Assembly (NCBI GenBank): GCA_946551795.1
Contig: CAMNRF010000008.1
Location: 1 to 47,791, forward strand
Direction: 5' to 3'
DNA from: an uncultured Oscillibacter sp.
Lineage (GTDB): Bacteria; Bacillota; Clostridia; Oscillospirales; Oscillospiraceae
Length of the DNA stretch: 47,791 nucleotides
The notes beneath the pieces are model-generated. The model saw only the letters and a program-made list of their open reading frames with translations. It had not been told where the DNA came from and did no database searches. Positions within the stretch are counted from its first letter, which is position 1; every line of letters begins with the position of its first letter. Made by a program: the position numbers and the translations under genes. This document shows positions 10,334-18,459 of the stretch, piece after piece.

Positions 10334-10438
10334 CAGCCTCGGCCCAGAGGAACGGGCCTCGGCAGACCCCATGGGTGATATGGGGCCAGCCTCGGCCCAG
10401 AGGAACGGGCCTCGGCAGACCCCATGGTGATATGGGGC
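10334..10438. repeat. two-copy tandem repeat, 53-bp unit
   Basis: The unit beginning CAGCCTCGGCCCAGAGGAAC and ending GATATGGGGC occurs at 10,334-10,386 and again at 10,387-10,438. The second copy is identical except for one missing G. No gene is affected. Confidence 0.9.
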
Positions 10439-10530
10439 CAGCCCGCCTGCGTTCTCCGCCTTGTCCTGCACTCTCTGTCCTCGCTTTCTTTATTCTCATT
10501 ATTTCTGGGAATTGCTCTAAAAAGTTTTTC

Positions 10531-10560
10531 TTGCGTCCAGGGGCTGGAATCTGGTATCAT
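10531..10560 (+). promoter_or_regulatory. possible dapAB promoter
   Basis: TTGCGT (10,531-10,536), 18 bases, TATCAT (10,555-10,560), followed closely by the purine-rich GGAGAGGGAGG. It would drive the remnant frame and dapB-dapH. Confidence 0.45.
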
Positions 10561-10590
10561 AGCCCAAAAGGAGAGGGAGGTCCGGAGAAG

Positions 10591-10770
10591 ATGGGACCGC
10601 GGGAGCCGGCAGGCTGTGAACGCGGCGGGCGGGCCCGCGGGCCGGCGCATAATTCTCCGCGGAGGAGCGTAGTGTTCCCTGGGACCTCCGGCTATGGCCG
10701 CCCTTTGCCGCAGCGGGCCGGCATTGGGGCGAAGCTGAAAAACTCTATGGAGGAGGCCGGACTGCTGTGA
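10591..10770 (+). pseudogene. remnant of dapA 3' end
   Basis: A 59-codon frame whose last part reads RPLPQRAGIGAKLKNSMEEA and then GLL. This is very like the C-terminal helix of dihydrodipicolinate synthase (AKLKxxMEEAGLL). The stop overlaps the dapB GTG by four bases (GTGA), as expected of a former dapA-dapB coupling. The enzyme body, including the Schiff-base lysine and active-site region, is missing. The first half of the frame is GC-rich and not recognisable. Either dapA was deleted here and lies elsewhere, or the frame survives as a short coupler peptide for dapB translation. Confidence 0.5.
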
Positions 10771-11486
10771 AAATTCTGCTGATCGGACGGGGGAAGATGG
10801 GACGCCTTATTCAGGAGACCGCCCAGGCCGCCGGGGACGAGATCGTGGCCGCCCTGGGCCGGAGGGACCTGGACAGCCTGGGCCGCATGGACCGGACCGC
10901 GGACGTGGTGATGGACTTCTCCCGCCCGGAGGCCCTGCCGGAGCTGTGCGCCTATATCCGCCGCACCGGCACGCCCCTGCTCTCCGGAACCACGGGCTTT
11001 ACCCCGGCGGAGCGGAGGCGGCTGGAGGCCCTGGGGGAGGCGGCCCCGGTGCTGTGGGCGGCCAATTTCTCCCTGGGGATGGCGGTGTTCGTCCGGGCCC
11101 TCCGGGAGGTCTCCGGCGCACTGCGGCCGGACTTTGACATCGAGATCACCGAGACCCACCACAACCAGAAGGAGGACGCCCCCAGCGGCTCGGCCAGACT
11201 GCTGCTGGAGGCCATAGACCCCGCCGGGGCCATGCGGGTGGTCTGCGGCCGGGAGGGAAACACCGGGAAGCGGGGACGGGACGAGATCGGCGTCCACTCC
11301 CTCCGGGGCGGCACCGCGGCGGGGACCCACACGGTCCACTTCCTGGGGCCCGATGAGGAGCTGGAGATCACCCACCGGGCCGCCAGCCGCCAGATCTTTG
11401 TGAACGGCGCGCTGCACATGGCCCGCCTTCTGCCGGGGAAGCCCAGCGGTGTGTACGACCTGCAAAAAATCCTGTTTGGAGAGTGA
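10767..11486 (+). CDS. dapB: 4-hydroxy-tetrahydrodipicolinate reductase
   Basis: 239 residues. It reduces the DapA product to tetrahydrodipicolinate with NAD(P)H in lysine/diaminopimelate synthesis. Seen are the Rossmann start [21 protein letters not shown] (cofactor/substrate loop), the catalytic [15 protein letters not shown] motif with the HHNxK/SGT-type substrate site, and HSLRGG. It is shorter than the usual 265, which is common for clostridial forms. The start is GTG, coupled to the upstream remnant, with GGAGGAGG ten bases ahead. The stop overlaps dapH. Confidence 0.93.
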   Translation: MKILLIGRGKMGRLIQETAQAAGDEIVAALGRRDLDSLGRMDRTADVVMDFSRPEALPELCAYIRRTGTPLLSGTTGFTPAERRRLEALGEAAPVLWAANFSLGMAVFVRALREVSGALRPDFDIEITETHHNQKEDAPSGSARLLLEAIDPAGAMRVVCGREGNTGKRGRDEIGVHSLRGGTAAGTHTVHFLGPDEELEITHRAASRQIFVNGALHMARLLPGKPSGVYDLQKILFGE

Positions 11487-12190
11487 TGGCTGTGAACGCA
11501 CAGGAGATCATTGACTATATCGCAAGCTCGGAGAAGAAGACCCCGGTAAAGCTGTACGTCAACACCCTGGGGCCGGTGGACTTCGGCTCCGCCAGGGTCT
11601 TTGGACAGGGAAACAGCTTCACGGTCTTCGGCGACTGGGAGGAGCTCTCCGCCGTGCTGGAGGCCAACGCCGCCAGCATCGGGGACTACGTGGTGGAGTG
11701 CGACCGCCGCAACTCCGGCGTGCCGCTGCTGGACCTGCGGACGGTGAGGGCCCGCATTGAGCCCGGGGCCGTCATCCGGGAGCAGGTGGAGATCGGCGAG
11801 GGGGCCGTCATCATGATGGGGGCCGTCATCAACATCGGCGCCGTGGTGGGCCCCGGCACCATGATCGACATGGGGGCCGTCCTGGGGGGACGGGCCACCG
11901 TGGGGGCCCGCTGCCACATCGGCGCCGGGGCGGTGCTGGCGGGGGTGGTGGAGCCCGTCTCCGCCATGTCGGTGGTGGTGGAGGACGGTGTCCTGGTGGG
12001 TGCCAACGCCGTGGTTCTCGAGGGGGTCCATGTGGGCCGGAACGCCGTGGTGGCCGCCGGGGCCGTAGTGGTGGAGGATGTGCCGGAAAACGCCGTGGCG
12101 GCCGGCTGTCCCGCCCGGGTTATCAAGATCAAGGATGAAAAGACCCAGGGCAAGACCGCCCTGGTGGACGCCCTGCGGCGGCTGGAGTGA
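11486..12190 (+). CDS. dapH: tetrahydrodipicolinate N-acetyltransferase
   Basis: 234 residues. It acetylates tetrahydrodipicolinate in the acetyl branch of lysine synthesis. The N-terminal DapH domain ([21 protein letters not shown]) precedes a left-handed beta-helix made of hexapeptide repeats ([20 protein letters not shown] and following). The ATG at 11,486 overlaps the dapB stop (TGATG). A GTG at 11,492 has the better-spaced GGAGAG and could be the real start, giving MNAQEI. Cotranscribed with dapB and closed by a terminator. Confidence 0.93.
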   Translation: MAVNAQEIIDYIASSEKKTPVKLYVNTLGPVDFGSARVFGQGNSFTVFGDWEELSAVLEANAASIGDYVVECDRRNSGVPLLDLRTVRARIEPGAVIREQVEIGEGAVIMMGAVINIGAVVGPGTMIDMGAVLGGRATVGARCHIGAGAVLAGVVEPVSAMSVVVEDGVLVGANAVVLEGVHVGRNAVVAAGAVVVEDVPENAVAAGCPARVIKIKDEKTQGKTALVDALRRLE

Positions 12191-12220
12191 GCACCGCCTG
12201 GCTGCCTGCGGAAATATGGA

Positions 12221-12256
12221 AACCGGGGTGCCGTCTGTACAGGCGGCGCCCCGGTT
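12221..12256 (+). terminator. dapBH terminator
   Basis: Long stem, AACCGGGGTGCCGTCT against AGGCGGCGCCCCGGTT, around GTAC. T-containing sequence follows but there is no long T run. Confidence 0.65.
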
Positions 12257-12282
12257 CATTGCTGTTTGACAGTGAGCTGATA

Positions 12283-12660
12283 TTATCTCCGGTTCAGGTA
12301 AGATATGAAAATAACTGCTGCCGAACCGAGATAGAGCGGCACACTCAGCCACGAGAGCCAAAGGGAGGAGACAAAACTGCCGGCGGCATAAGCGGCCTCA
12401 CTCGCAAAAATCCCCACGGCGGAAAAAATGACCGGCAGCCATTTCGCTGCGACTAAAAACGCGTTGCGTAGAAGGAGCCATTGAATCAATGCCGCTGCGA
12501 CAGCAAATACCGCGACAGTGGCCTCCATATCCCCAAGGGGGAAAAATGCGGAAATCGAACCATCTAGCAGCAGCCCGCAGTATAGAAGCTCCAAACCGGA
12601 TGCAGCCGTCAGCAGGCACAACCCTCTGGATGGCGTTCTTTCCCTATCTGTGTTGTTCAC
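12283..12660 (-). CDS. small four-helix membrane protein
   Basis: 125 residues with four hydrophobic segments (about 15-35, 45-65, 70-90 and 98-120) and no recognised motif. Unknown function. The GTG start at 12,660 has AGGAGG seven bases ahead. A single gene with its own promoter; that promoter and the sequence upstream resemble those of the next gene (12,784-13,008), suggesting shared control. Confidence 0.7.
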   Translation of the reverse strand: MNNTDRERTPSRGLCLLTAASGLELLYCGLLLDGSISAFFPLGDMEATVAVFAVAAALIQWLLLRNAFLVAAKWLPVIFSAVGIFASEAAYAAGSFVSSLWLSWLSVPLYLGSAAVIFISYLNRR

Positions 12661-12697
12661 GCGGTGTCCTCCTGAAAATCCCGATGTTTCCTCCTTG

Positions 12698-12725
12698 ATT
12701 ATAAGTCTCTCCTGGGTTCACGCAA
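12698..12725 (-). promoter_or_regulatory. promoter of small membrane protein 1
   Basis: On the minus strand TTGCGT (12,720-12,725), 16 bases, TATAAT (12,698-12,703), then CAAGGAGG. Confidence 0.7.
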
Positions 12726-12783
12726 GAGTTTGTTTTGTGAGAGCGGCGATGCGTTGGCCGGCGGGGATTTAATCAGTGGTTCC

Positions 12784-13008
12784 TTAGTTCTTCTTTTCAA
12801 ATATCCCCCATATTGCGACAGCAATACCCGTGGCTGCAATGCCAATAAAAGCATAGAAAGCGGGCATCAGCCCGTATTGCGTCAGATTCCAAAATGAGGA
12901 TAAGCTTCCGTTTATTGTCCAGTCATTGGACATCGTTCCCGCGAGGAGAACTGCGGCGGAAAGCGATCCTGCACTGAACATTGCAGAGCCCAAAATCACT
13001 TTTTTCAT
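12784..13008 (-). CDS. small two-helix membrane protein
   Basis: 74 residues: a hydrophobic N-terminal helix (about 4-24, which could also act as a signal) and a second helix (about 46-68), ending in charged EKKN. GAGGGAGTG precedes the ATG. Unknown function. Similar size, promoter layout and orientation to its neighbour suggest a linked role. Confidence 0.7.
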   Translation of the reverse strand: MKKVILGSAMFSAGSLSAAVLLAGTMSNDWTINGSLSSFWNLTQYGLMPAFYAFIGIAATGIAVAIWGIFEKKN

Positions 13009-13046
13009 CAGTCACACTCCCTCTGAAATTCCGATCTGCCGCCTTA

Positions 13047-13075
13047 ATTATAACATAGGTCCTGAGTCTATGCAA
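13047..13075 (-). promoter_or_regulatory. promoter of small membrane protein 2
   Basis: On the minus strand TTGCAT (13,070-13,075), 17 bases, TATAAT (13,047-13,052), then TAAGG. It matches the 12,698-12,725 promoter closely. Confidence 0.72.
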
Positions 13076-13211
13076 GCTGATTGGCAAAGGCGGCGACGCG
13101 TTCGGACGGCGGCGGTTTTTTAAAAGGGACCAGGAGAGGCGCGGCCTGTTCCATCGTTCAGTTTGCCAAAATATAGGACAAAAATTTGGCGTCCTCCGCC
13201 TGCTTTTCCGG

Positions 13212-13240
13212 TTGCCGGAGGCAGCCATCTGTGCTATCCT
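13212..13240 (+). promoter_or_regulatory. promoter of MBL-fold gene
   Basis: TTGCCG (13,212-13,217), 17 bases, TATCCT (13,235-13,240), 31 bases before the start. Confidence 0.6.
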
Positions 13241-13271
13241 GTTACCAATAAAAATCAGAGGGGGACGGGCA

Positions 13272-14222
13272 ATGCTGGTTTTGGACTTCATTAACGTGGG
13301 CAACGGCGACTCCACCCTGGTGCGGGAGATGGAGGGCGGGGAGCTGCGGTTCGCCATGCTGGTGGACTGCGGCCACGACAGCCTGGTGCGGGACGACCAC
13401 CCGGGGGAGCTGGACCCCCGCTCCCGGCGGATCTACGCCGGGGATTTCCTGAAAAAACAGGGTGTCGCCCGCCTGGACAAGGTGCTGCTGACCCACTTCC
13501 ACCGGGACCACATCGGCGGACTGGGCCGGGTGCTGGAGTCTGTGACGGCGGACGAGCTGCTGGCCACCTATCTCCCGCCCGCCGGCGCGCCGCCCCTGGA
13601 GCCCGACGGGGACAACGGCCTGCCCAAGGCGGCCCGGAACGCCGTCCGGTGCCTGGACCTGTACACCGGGGCCCTGCGGGAACACCCCGGGCGCGTGGGG
13701 CGGATGACGGAGCTCTCCGGCACCCGGATGGAGCGGCTCCGGCTGACAGAGGAATTGACCATGGACATCCTCTTCGGTGACGCGGCGATGTACCGCCGCC
13801 AGCGGGAGGTCTATGACGCCGTCTTCCGGGGGGAGCGGAACGCCTACGACCTGCTGCACTGGGCCAAGTGCATGAACGTCTCCAGCCTCCGCCAGCGGCT
13901 GTACTACCACGGGAGGGAGATCGTCCTGGGAGGCGACTTCTACGCCCATATGTGGGAGACGGAATCCGCCCTCCCCTGCGATATTTTGAAGGCCCCCCAC
14001 CACGCCTCGCTGTCCTCCACCACCCGGAAGCTGCTGAAAATGCTTCAGCCCGAGACCATTGTGGTCAGCGTGGCGGCGGGCCGGCCCGACGAGCGGCCCC
14101 ACCCCTACATCATCTCCCTGATGCGGGAGTTCACGGAGGACGTCCGCTTCACCGACGCGGTGGACATCCCGGGACTGGTGAATCCGGTGTTCCACGAGTC
14201 GGTACATATTGAAATTGAATGA
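13272..14222 (+). CDS. metallo-beta-lactamase-fold hydrolase, ComEC-like
   Basis: 316 residues, cytoplasmic. It starts LDFINVGNGDSTLV, the typical ComEC/Rec2-type opening, then has THFHRDHIGGL (HxHxDH dinuclear metal site) and APHHASLSST (fourth-ligand motif seen in ComEC-like hydrolases). No membrane segments are present, so it is not ComEC itself. The substrate is unknown; a nuclease or phosphodiesterase role is possible. The start at ATG 13,272 has AGAGGGGG before it. Single gene with its own promoter and terminator. Confidence 0.85.
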   Translation: MLVLDFINVGNGDSTLVREMEGGELRFAMLVDCGHDSLVRDDHPGELDPRSRRIYAGDFLKKQGVARLDKVLLTHFHRDHIGGLGRVLESVTADELLATYLPPAGAPPLEPDGDNGLPKAARNAVRCLDLYTGALREHPGRVGRMTELSGTRMERLRLTEELTMDILFGDAAMYRRQREVYDAVFRGERNAYDLLHWAKCMNVSSLRQRLYYHGREIVLGGDFYAHMWETESALPCDILKAPHHASLSSTTRKLLKMLQPETIVVSVAAGRPDERPHPYIISLMREFTEDVRFTDAVDIPGLVNPVFHESVHIEIE

Positions 14223-14233
14223 GAGCGCATAAA

Positions 14234-14260
14234 AAAGGACCGGCTGAAAGCCGGTCCTTT
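14234..14260 (+). terminator. terminator between converging genes
   Basis: Perfect 11-bp stem AAAGGACCGGC / GCCGGTCCTTT with a five-base loop. It can serve the MBL gene and, on the other strand, the iol operon, which ends at 14,289. Confidence 0.88.
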
Positions 14261-14288
14261 CGATTTGCGGGAATTGCTTTTGCGGAGA

Positions 14289-15326
14289 TTACTTGTACAG
14301 CTCGGGCTTCTCCATGGTCTCCACCTTGAGGAACTGGGAGGTCCCCCGGGAGGCGTTCAGGGCGTCGCCGGCCACGCAGGCCACGTACCCGTCCCAGCTG
14401 GAGGGGCCGGTGAGCCTGCCGGCGTGGATGGACTCCACCCACTTGCAGAACTCGATGTCGTAGGCCTCGATGAAACGCTCCTTCCAGTCGGTCATGATGG
14501 GCATGGACTCGGCGGGGTTCAGGCTGTCCCAGCCGGCGGGGCGGGAGCGGCGGACCACGGCGTAGGGGTCGGGCAGCTTCACGGTGCCGTTCTCGCAGAC
14601 CACCTCGCACTGGATGTCATAGCCGTAGCCGTCGGCCACCTGGACCTCCACGTCGATGAAGCAGCCCTTCTTGGTGCGCATCAGCATGACCTGGGGGTTG
14701 TCATAGCCCTTGTCGGAGTTGGCGGACTGGCGGACCTTGACGCACTGCACGTCCTCGTACTCGTCGTCCAGGAGCCAGCGACAGATGTCCAGCTCGTGGA
14801 TGGCCACGTTGGTGACGCCGTTCTCGGTCTTGAAGCCCGGGCCCTGGGCCACGTTCCGGTGGCAGGCCTTGATCACTAGGGGGGCGCCGATCTCGCCGGA
14901 GTCGATGATGCGCTTCATCTCGGCGTAGCCCCGGTCATAGTGGCGCATAAAGCCCACCTGCACCAGGCGTTTGCCGATCTCCACCTCCCGCTTGATGATG
15001 TCCTCGCAGTCGGCGGCGTTCTGGCTCAGGGGCTTTTCGCAGAAGCACCACTTCTCCTCCGCCAGGGTCTTCATCACATAGTCGTGGTGGGTGGGATCGA
15101 TGGAGGTGATGACCACGGCCTCTACCTCGGGGTCCTTGATCATGCCGTCGCAGTCGCTGCCGAAGGAGCGGATGCCGTACTTGGCGGCGGTATCGTCGGC
15201 GGCGGCGGCCACATAGTCGGAAACGGCCACCACGGTGGCGCCGGGAACGGTCTCGATGATGCGGCGGCAGTGGTCCTTGCCGATGGCGCCGCAGCCGATG
15301 ATGCCGATTTTCAAAACTTTGTCCAT
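14289..15326 (-). CDS. iolG: inositol 2-dehydrogenase, Gfo/Idh/MocA family
   Basis: 345 residues. It oxidises myo-inositol to scyllo-inosose with NAD+. Rossmann motif GIIGCGAIGKDH at the N-terminus; CEKPLS with the family lysine; NVAIHELDICRWLL with the D/H pair of inositol dehydrogenases. ATG 15,326 is preferred, with AAGGAAGG about nine bases ahead. It is the last gene of the minus-strand operon iolE-iolB-iolD-zinc ribbon-iolG. Confidence 0.88.
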   Translation of the reverse strand: MDKVLKIGIIGCGAIGKDHCRRIIETVPGATVVAVSDYVAAAADDTAAKYGIRSFGSDCDGMIKDPEVEAVVITSIDPTHHDYVMKTLAEEKWCFCEKPLSQNAADCEDIIKREVEIGKRLVQVGFMRHYDRGYAEMKRIIDSGEIGAPLVIKACHRNVAQGPGFKTENGVTNVAIHELDICRWLLDDEYEDVQCVKVRQSANSDKGYDNPQVMLMRTKKGCFIDVEVQVADGYGYDIQCEVVCENGTVKLPDPYAVVRRSRPAGWDSLNPAESMPIMTDWKERFIEAYDIEFCKWVESIHAGRLTGPSSWDGYVACVAGDALNASRGTSQFLKVETMEKPELYK

Positions 15327-15347
15327 GAGTATCAACCTTCCTTTAAT

Positions 15348-15560
15348 TTAGTAGTCAAAGATGATTTTTCTACAGGCGGGACACCGGGAAACCGTGATGA
15401 ACGGAGGCTGAAGAGGTCCGTTGGACTGCCCGAGCTCCTCATTTCTGGCTTTGAAGCGGAACGGCACGCCGAAAAGGCAGGGTTCCTGATAGTAGTGGAT
15501 TCCGTGTAAGCTTTGCAGCACGCCGCTTTCCATCTCCGCTCCGCAATAGGGGCAGTCCAT
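15348..15560 (-). CDS. small zinc-ribbon protein in the iol operon
   Basis: 70 residues, opening with MDCPYCGAEMESGVL and later CPACRKIIF: two CxxC knuckles that should bind one zinc. It resembles the short CPYCG..M..G proteins (PF20097/DUF6487-like) found widely in Clostridia. It starts three bases after iolD ends and stops 21 bases before iolG, so it is cotranscribed with the inositol genes. No role is known; a chaperone or regulatory part is only a guess. Confidence 0.8.
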   Translation of the reverse strand: MDCPYCGAEMESGVLQSLHGIHYYQEPCLFGVPFRFKARNEELGQSNGPLQPPFITVSRCPACRKIIFDY

Positions 15561-15563
15561 CGC

Positions 15564-17492
15564 TTAGTATTTCCGGGCGGTCTTTTCGTGGGCCAGGTGA
15601 TCCTGATAGGCGGCCAGGTTCTCGGGCCGCTCGGAGACCTCGGTATCTCCCACACGCCACCAGGAGCCGTAGCCGTCGGTCATGGTCTTGGGCAGAACCT
15701 TGATGTCAAAGAGGACGGGGCGGTCCTTGATGGCCTTCGCGTCCTCGAAGGCGGCCTTCAGCTCCTCCATGGTGCGGACGGTGTAGCCCTTGCAGCCGTA
15801 GCCCTCCGCCACCTTGGCGTAGTCGATGTCCATGAAGTCGCCGAAGAGGCCCTCCGCGTCGCGGTACCGAAGCTCCGTGCACAGCGTCTTGTTGCCGTGG
15901 CCCACCTGGAGGTTGTTGATGCAGCCGAAGCTGGCGTTGTCGAAGAGGCAGACGTTGATCTTCTGGTGCTCCTGCATGGCCGTCACCAGCTCGCCGTGGA
16001 GCATGTTGAAGCTGCCGTCGCCGCAGAAGGCGTAGACCTCCCGGTCCTTGCCGATGGCCAGCTTCACGCCCAGGGCGCCGGCGATCTCATAGCCCATGGT
16101 GGAGTAGCCGTACTCCATGTTGTAGGTGTCCTGTGCCCGGGGTCGCCACATCCGCTGCATGTCGCCGGGCAGGGAGCCCGCCGCGCCGATGGCCACGTCG
16201 GTGTCCGCCATCCAGGCGTTGAGGGCGCCCAGGACGGTGGTCTGGCAGAGGCCGGCCTTCAAATCCCTGGCGAAACGTTTTGCGGAGTCCGCGTTGGCGT
16301 CATTGATGATGGGGGTCCAGTCCGGGGTGTCCGAGAAGACCACGGCGTCCAGCCGGGCCAGCTCCTCCCGCCAGCGGGCCTGGGCGTCCTTCACCTCGTT
16401 GGTGTAGGCGGGCTTCCAGCCCTCCAGCAGCTTTTCCAGTCTGGGCAGGGCGTCCTTGGCGTCGGCCACCACGGGGACGGCGTCCATCTTGAGGCTCTGG
16501 AACTCGGAGACGTTGATGTTGACGAACCTGCACGTGTCGCTCCACAGCCACTTGGAGGAGGTGGTGAAGTCGGTGTAGCGGGTGCCCACGCCGATGACCA
16601 GGTCCGCCTCCTTGGCGATCTCGTTGGCGGCGGAGCAGCCGGTGACGCCCACGCCGCCCAGGGCCAGGGGGTGATTCCACTCGATGGTGCTCTTGCCCGC
16701 CTGGGTGTCGGCGAAGGGGATGCCGGTGGCCTCCACAAAGTGCCGCAGCTCCGCGTGGGCCTCGGCGTACCGCACGCCGCCGCCGCAGATCAGCATGGGC
16801 TTTTTAGAGGCCCGGATGGCCTCGGCGGCCTCTTTCAGGGCGGCCTCGGTGGCGGGGCGGCGCTCCAGACGCCACACCCGCTTCTGGAAAAAGCTCACGG
16901 GGTAGTCGTAGGCCTCGCCCTCTACGTCCTGGGGCATGGCCAGGCACACCGCGCCGGTGTTGGCGGGGTCGGTGAGGGTCCGGAAGGCGGAGATGGCGGC
17001 GCTCATCAGCTGCTCGGGCCGGACGATGCGGTCCCAGTAGCGGCAGACGGCCCGGAAGGCGTCGTTGGTAGTGGTGGCCAGGCTGTTGATCTGCTCCACC
17101 TGCTGGAGCACGGGGTCCGGCTGGCGGCAGGCGTAGGTGTCGCCGGGCAGCACCAGCAGGGGGATGTTGTTGGCGGTGGCGGTGCCGCAGGCGGTGACCA
17201 TGTTGGCTGCACCGGGGCCCACGGAGGAGGTGACGGCGAAGATCTGCTTGCGCTTCATCTGCTTGGCGAAGGCCACGGCGGCCTGGGCCATGCCCTGCTC
17301 GTTCTTGCCCTGGTAGACCTCCAGGCTGTGGGCCTCCTGGGTCAGGGCCTGGCCGAAGCCCACCACGTTGCCGTGGCCGGGGATGATGAACACGCCCCGG
17401 ACGAAGCGGCTCACCTGGCCGTCTACATCGATGTACTGATTCTCCAGGAACCGCACCAGCGCCTGGGCCATAGTCAAACGAATGGTATCCAT
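15564..17492 (-). CDS. iolD: trihydroxycyclohexane-1,2-dione hydrolase
   Basis: 642 residues. A thiamine-diphosphate enzyme that opens the ring of 3D-trihydroxycyclohexane-1,2-dione in inositol catabolism. The N-terminal PYR domain, the central domain and the C-terminal PP domain with [16 protein letters not shown] (ThDP/Mg motif GDG..N, about 30 residues to FDNASFGC) are in acetolactate-synthase order. Length fits IolD. ATG 17,492 has AAGGAGG ahead. It sits between iolB and the zinc-ribbon gene. Confidence 0.95.
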   Translation of the reverse strand: MDTIRLTMAQALVRFLENQYIDVDGQVSRFVRGVFIIPGHGNVVGFGQALTQEAHSLEVYQGKNEQGMAQAAVAFAKQMKRKQIFAVTSSVGPGAANMVTACGTATANNIPLLVLPGDTYACRQPDPVLQQVEQINSLATTTNDAFRAVCRYWDRIVRPEQLMSAAISAFRTLTDPANTGAVCLAMPQDVEGEAYDYPVSFFQKRVWRLERRPATEAALKEAAEAIRASKKPMLICGGGVRYAEAHAELRHFVEATGIPFADTQAGKSTIEWNHPLALGGVGVTGCSAANEIAKEADLVIGVGTRYTDFTTSSKWLWSDTCRFVNINVSEFQSLKMDAVPVVADAKDALPRLEKLLEGWKPAYTNEVKDAQARWREELARLDAVVFSDTPDWTPIINDANADSAKRFARDLKAGLCQTTVLGALNAWMADTDVAIGAAGSLPGDMQRMWRPRAQDTYNMEYGYSTMGYEIAGALGVKLAIGKDREVYAFCGDGSFNMLHGELVTAMQEHQKINVCLFDNASFGCINNLQVGHGNKTLCTELRYRDAEGLFGDFMDIDYAKVAEGYGCKGYTVRTMEELKAAFEDAKAIKDRPVLFDIKVLPKTMTDGYGSWWRVGDTEVSERPENLAAYQDHLAHEKTARKY

Positions 17493-17510
17493 GGGAAAAA
17501 CCTCCTTTAC

Positions 17511-18311
17511 TTATCCTTGATAGATGTGGTCATTGGCGTCGGGCTTCCAGAGCCAGGCGTGCTCCTCGTCGTCGATGCGGGTCTTGAGCCAGGGGTCGCC
17601 CTCCAGGTGGCGGATGCCCCAGGCGTAGCACATGGCGTAGCCCGGCGCGGCGGTCTGGGAGTGGAAGCCGCTGGTGATGACGGCGCAGCCGTTCTGGCCG
17701 GTCTGGTAGACCTCGCCGTTGGCGAAGCCCGCCCCGAAGCCCTGGGGATAGTCGAAGCGGTAGAAGTAGACCTCCGGCTGGGGATGGTGGTGGGGGGGAT
17801 AGGAGGACCACTTGCCGGGGTGGTTCAGCACCTCGCCCAGGACCATGTTGGAGAAGGGGGCGTTGTCGTGGTCGAAGAAGGTCTTGATCTCCCGCTCCAT
17901 GCAGCCCAGCAGCTCGCCATTGCACCCGGCGTGCTGGGTCTGGACGGTGTCGGGGGTGTACATGACGGCCTCGTAGGGGGTCTCGTTCAGGGTCTTCTGG
18001 ATGTAGAGCTCGCTGTGGGCTTTGGCGGTGAGGGTCACCTTGGTGCCCCGGCCCGCCAGCAGGCAGTAGGCCTCGTGGTGGAAGCAGTCGGGCCGGTCGG
18101 CCTCGCAGGTTTTGCCGTCCCAGGCGTAGGTGACGCTGCCGGCGAAGAGCAGCACGGCGATCTCCTTCTCCGCCTCGTCAAAGGTGAAGACGTCGCCGGG
18201 CTCCATCACCAGAAGGCCGATGTCCATCTGGGTGCCCATGTCGTCCGCGGCCATGTCGATGTAGGCGTTGTAGCCCTGCTTGAGCTGATCGTTCTTGCTG
18301 AAATAGGTCAT
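17511..18311 (-). CDS. iolB: 5-deoxy-glucuronate isomerase
   Basis: 266 residues. It converts the IolD product 5-deoxy-glucuronate to 2-deoxy-5-keto-gluconate. Double cupin; the metal site is in PPHHHPQPEVYFYRF, and GFHSQTAAPGYAMCYAWGIRH is typical of IolB. ATG 18,311 (MTYFSK) is chosen because GGAG lies nine bases before it; an in-frame ATG at 18,320 also exists. About 150 bases, including a dispersed repeat, separate it from iolE. Confidence 0.93.
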   Translation of the reverse strand: MTYFSKNDQLKQGYNAYIDMAADDMGTQMDIGLLVMEPGDVFTFDEAEKEIAVLLFAGSVTYAWDGKTCEADRPDCFHHEAYCLLAGRGTKVTLTAKAHSELYIQKTLNETPYEAVMYTPDTVQTQHAGCNGELLGCMEREIKTFFDHDNAPFSNMVLGEVLNHPGKWSSYPPHHHPQPEVYFYRFDYPQGFGAGFANGEVYQTGQNGCAVITSGFHSQTAAPGYAMCYAWGIRHLEGDPWLKTRIDDEEHAWLWKPDANDHIYQG

Positions 18312-18352
18312 TGGAACCATCTCCATATCTAAGATTTTCAAAAGGGACCTGC

Positions 18353-18428
18353 AGGGGCGGCAATCTGCCGCCCGTTCTCCCGGAAGCTCCGGGTCTCCCA
18401 AAGGGCGGGCGGCTGGCAGCCGCCCCTA
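18353..18428. repeat. dispersed repeat C, copy 1
   Basis: About 76 bp: AGGGGCGGCAATCTGCCGCC, a central CGGAAGCTCCG palindrome, and GGGCGGCTGGCAGCCGCCCCT. A copy of the same design is at 41,172-41,246. It lies inside the iol operon between iolE and iolB, where it would form strong RNA hairpins. Confidence 0.75.
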
Positions 18429-18459
18429 CAGGTGATTTATTGATTCGGCGGTGGTTGTA

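Larger units (their letters stand above)
9939..10590. other. intergenic region with repeats, no gene seen
   Basis: About 650 bases without a convincing gene. It holds a MITE-like element (10,161-10,277), a tandem duplication (10,334-10,438) and a possible promoter (10,531-10,560). The rest is GC-rich with no ribosome site before any open frame. Confidence 0.6.

Noticed and set aside
10334-10438. CRISPR array
   Set aside because: Only two adjacent copies without spacers and no cas genes in the window.
15513-18332. 939-codon open frame antisense to iolB/iolD
   Set aside because: Same GC-rich mirror effect: Gly/Val/His/Leu-rich with no motif.
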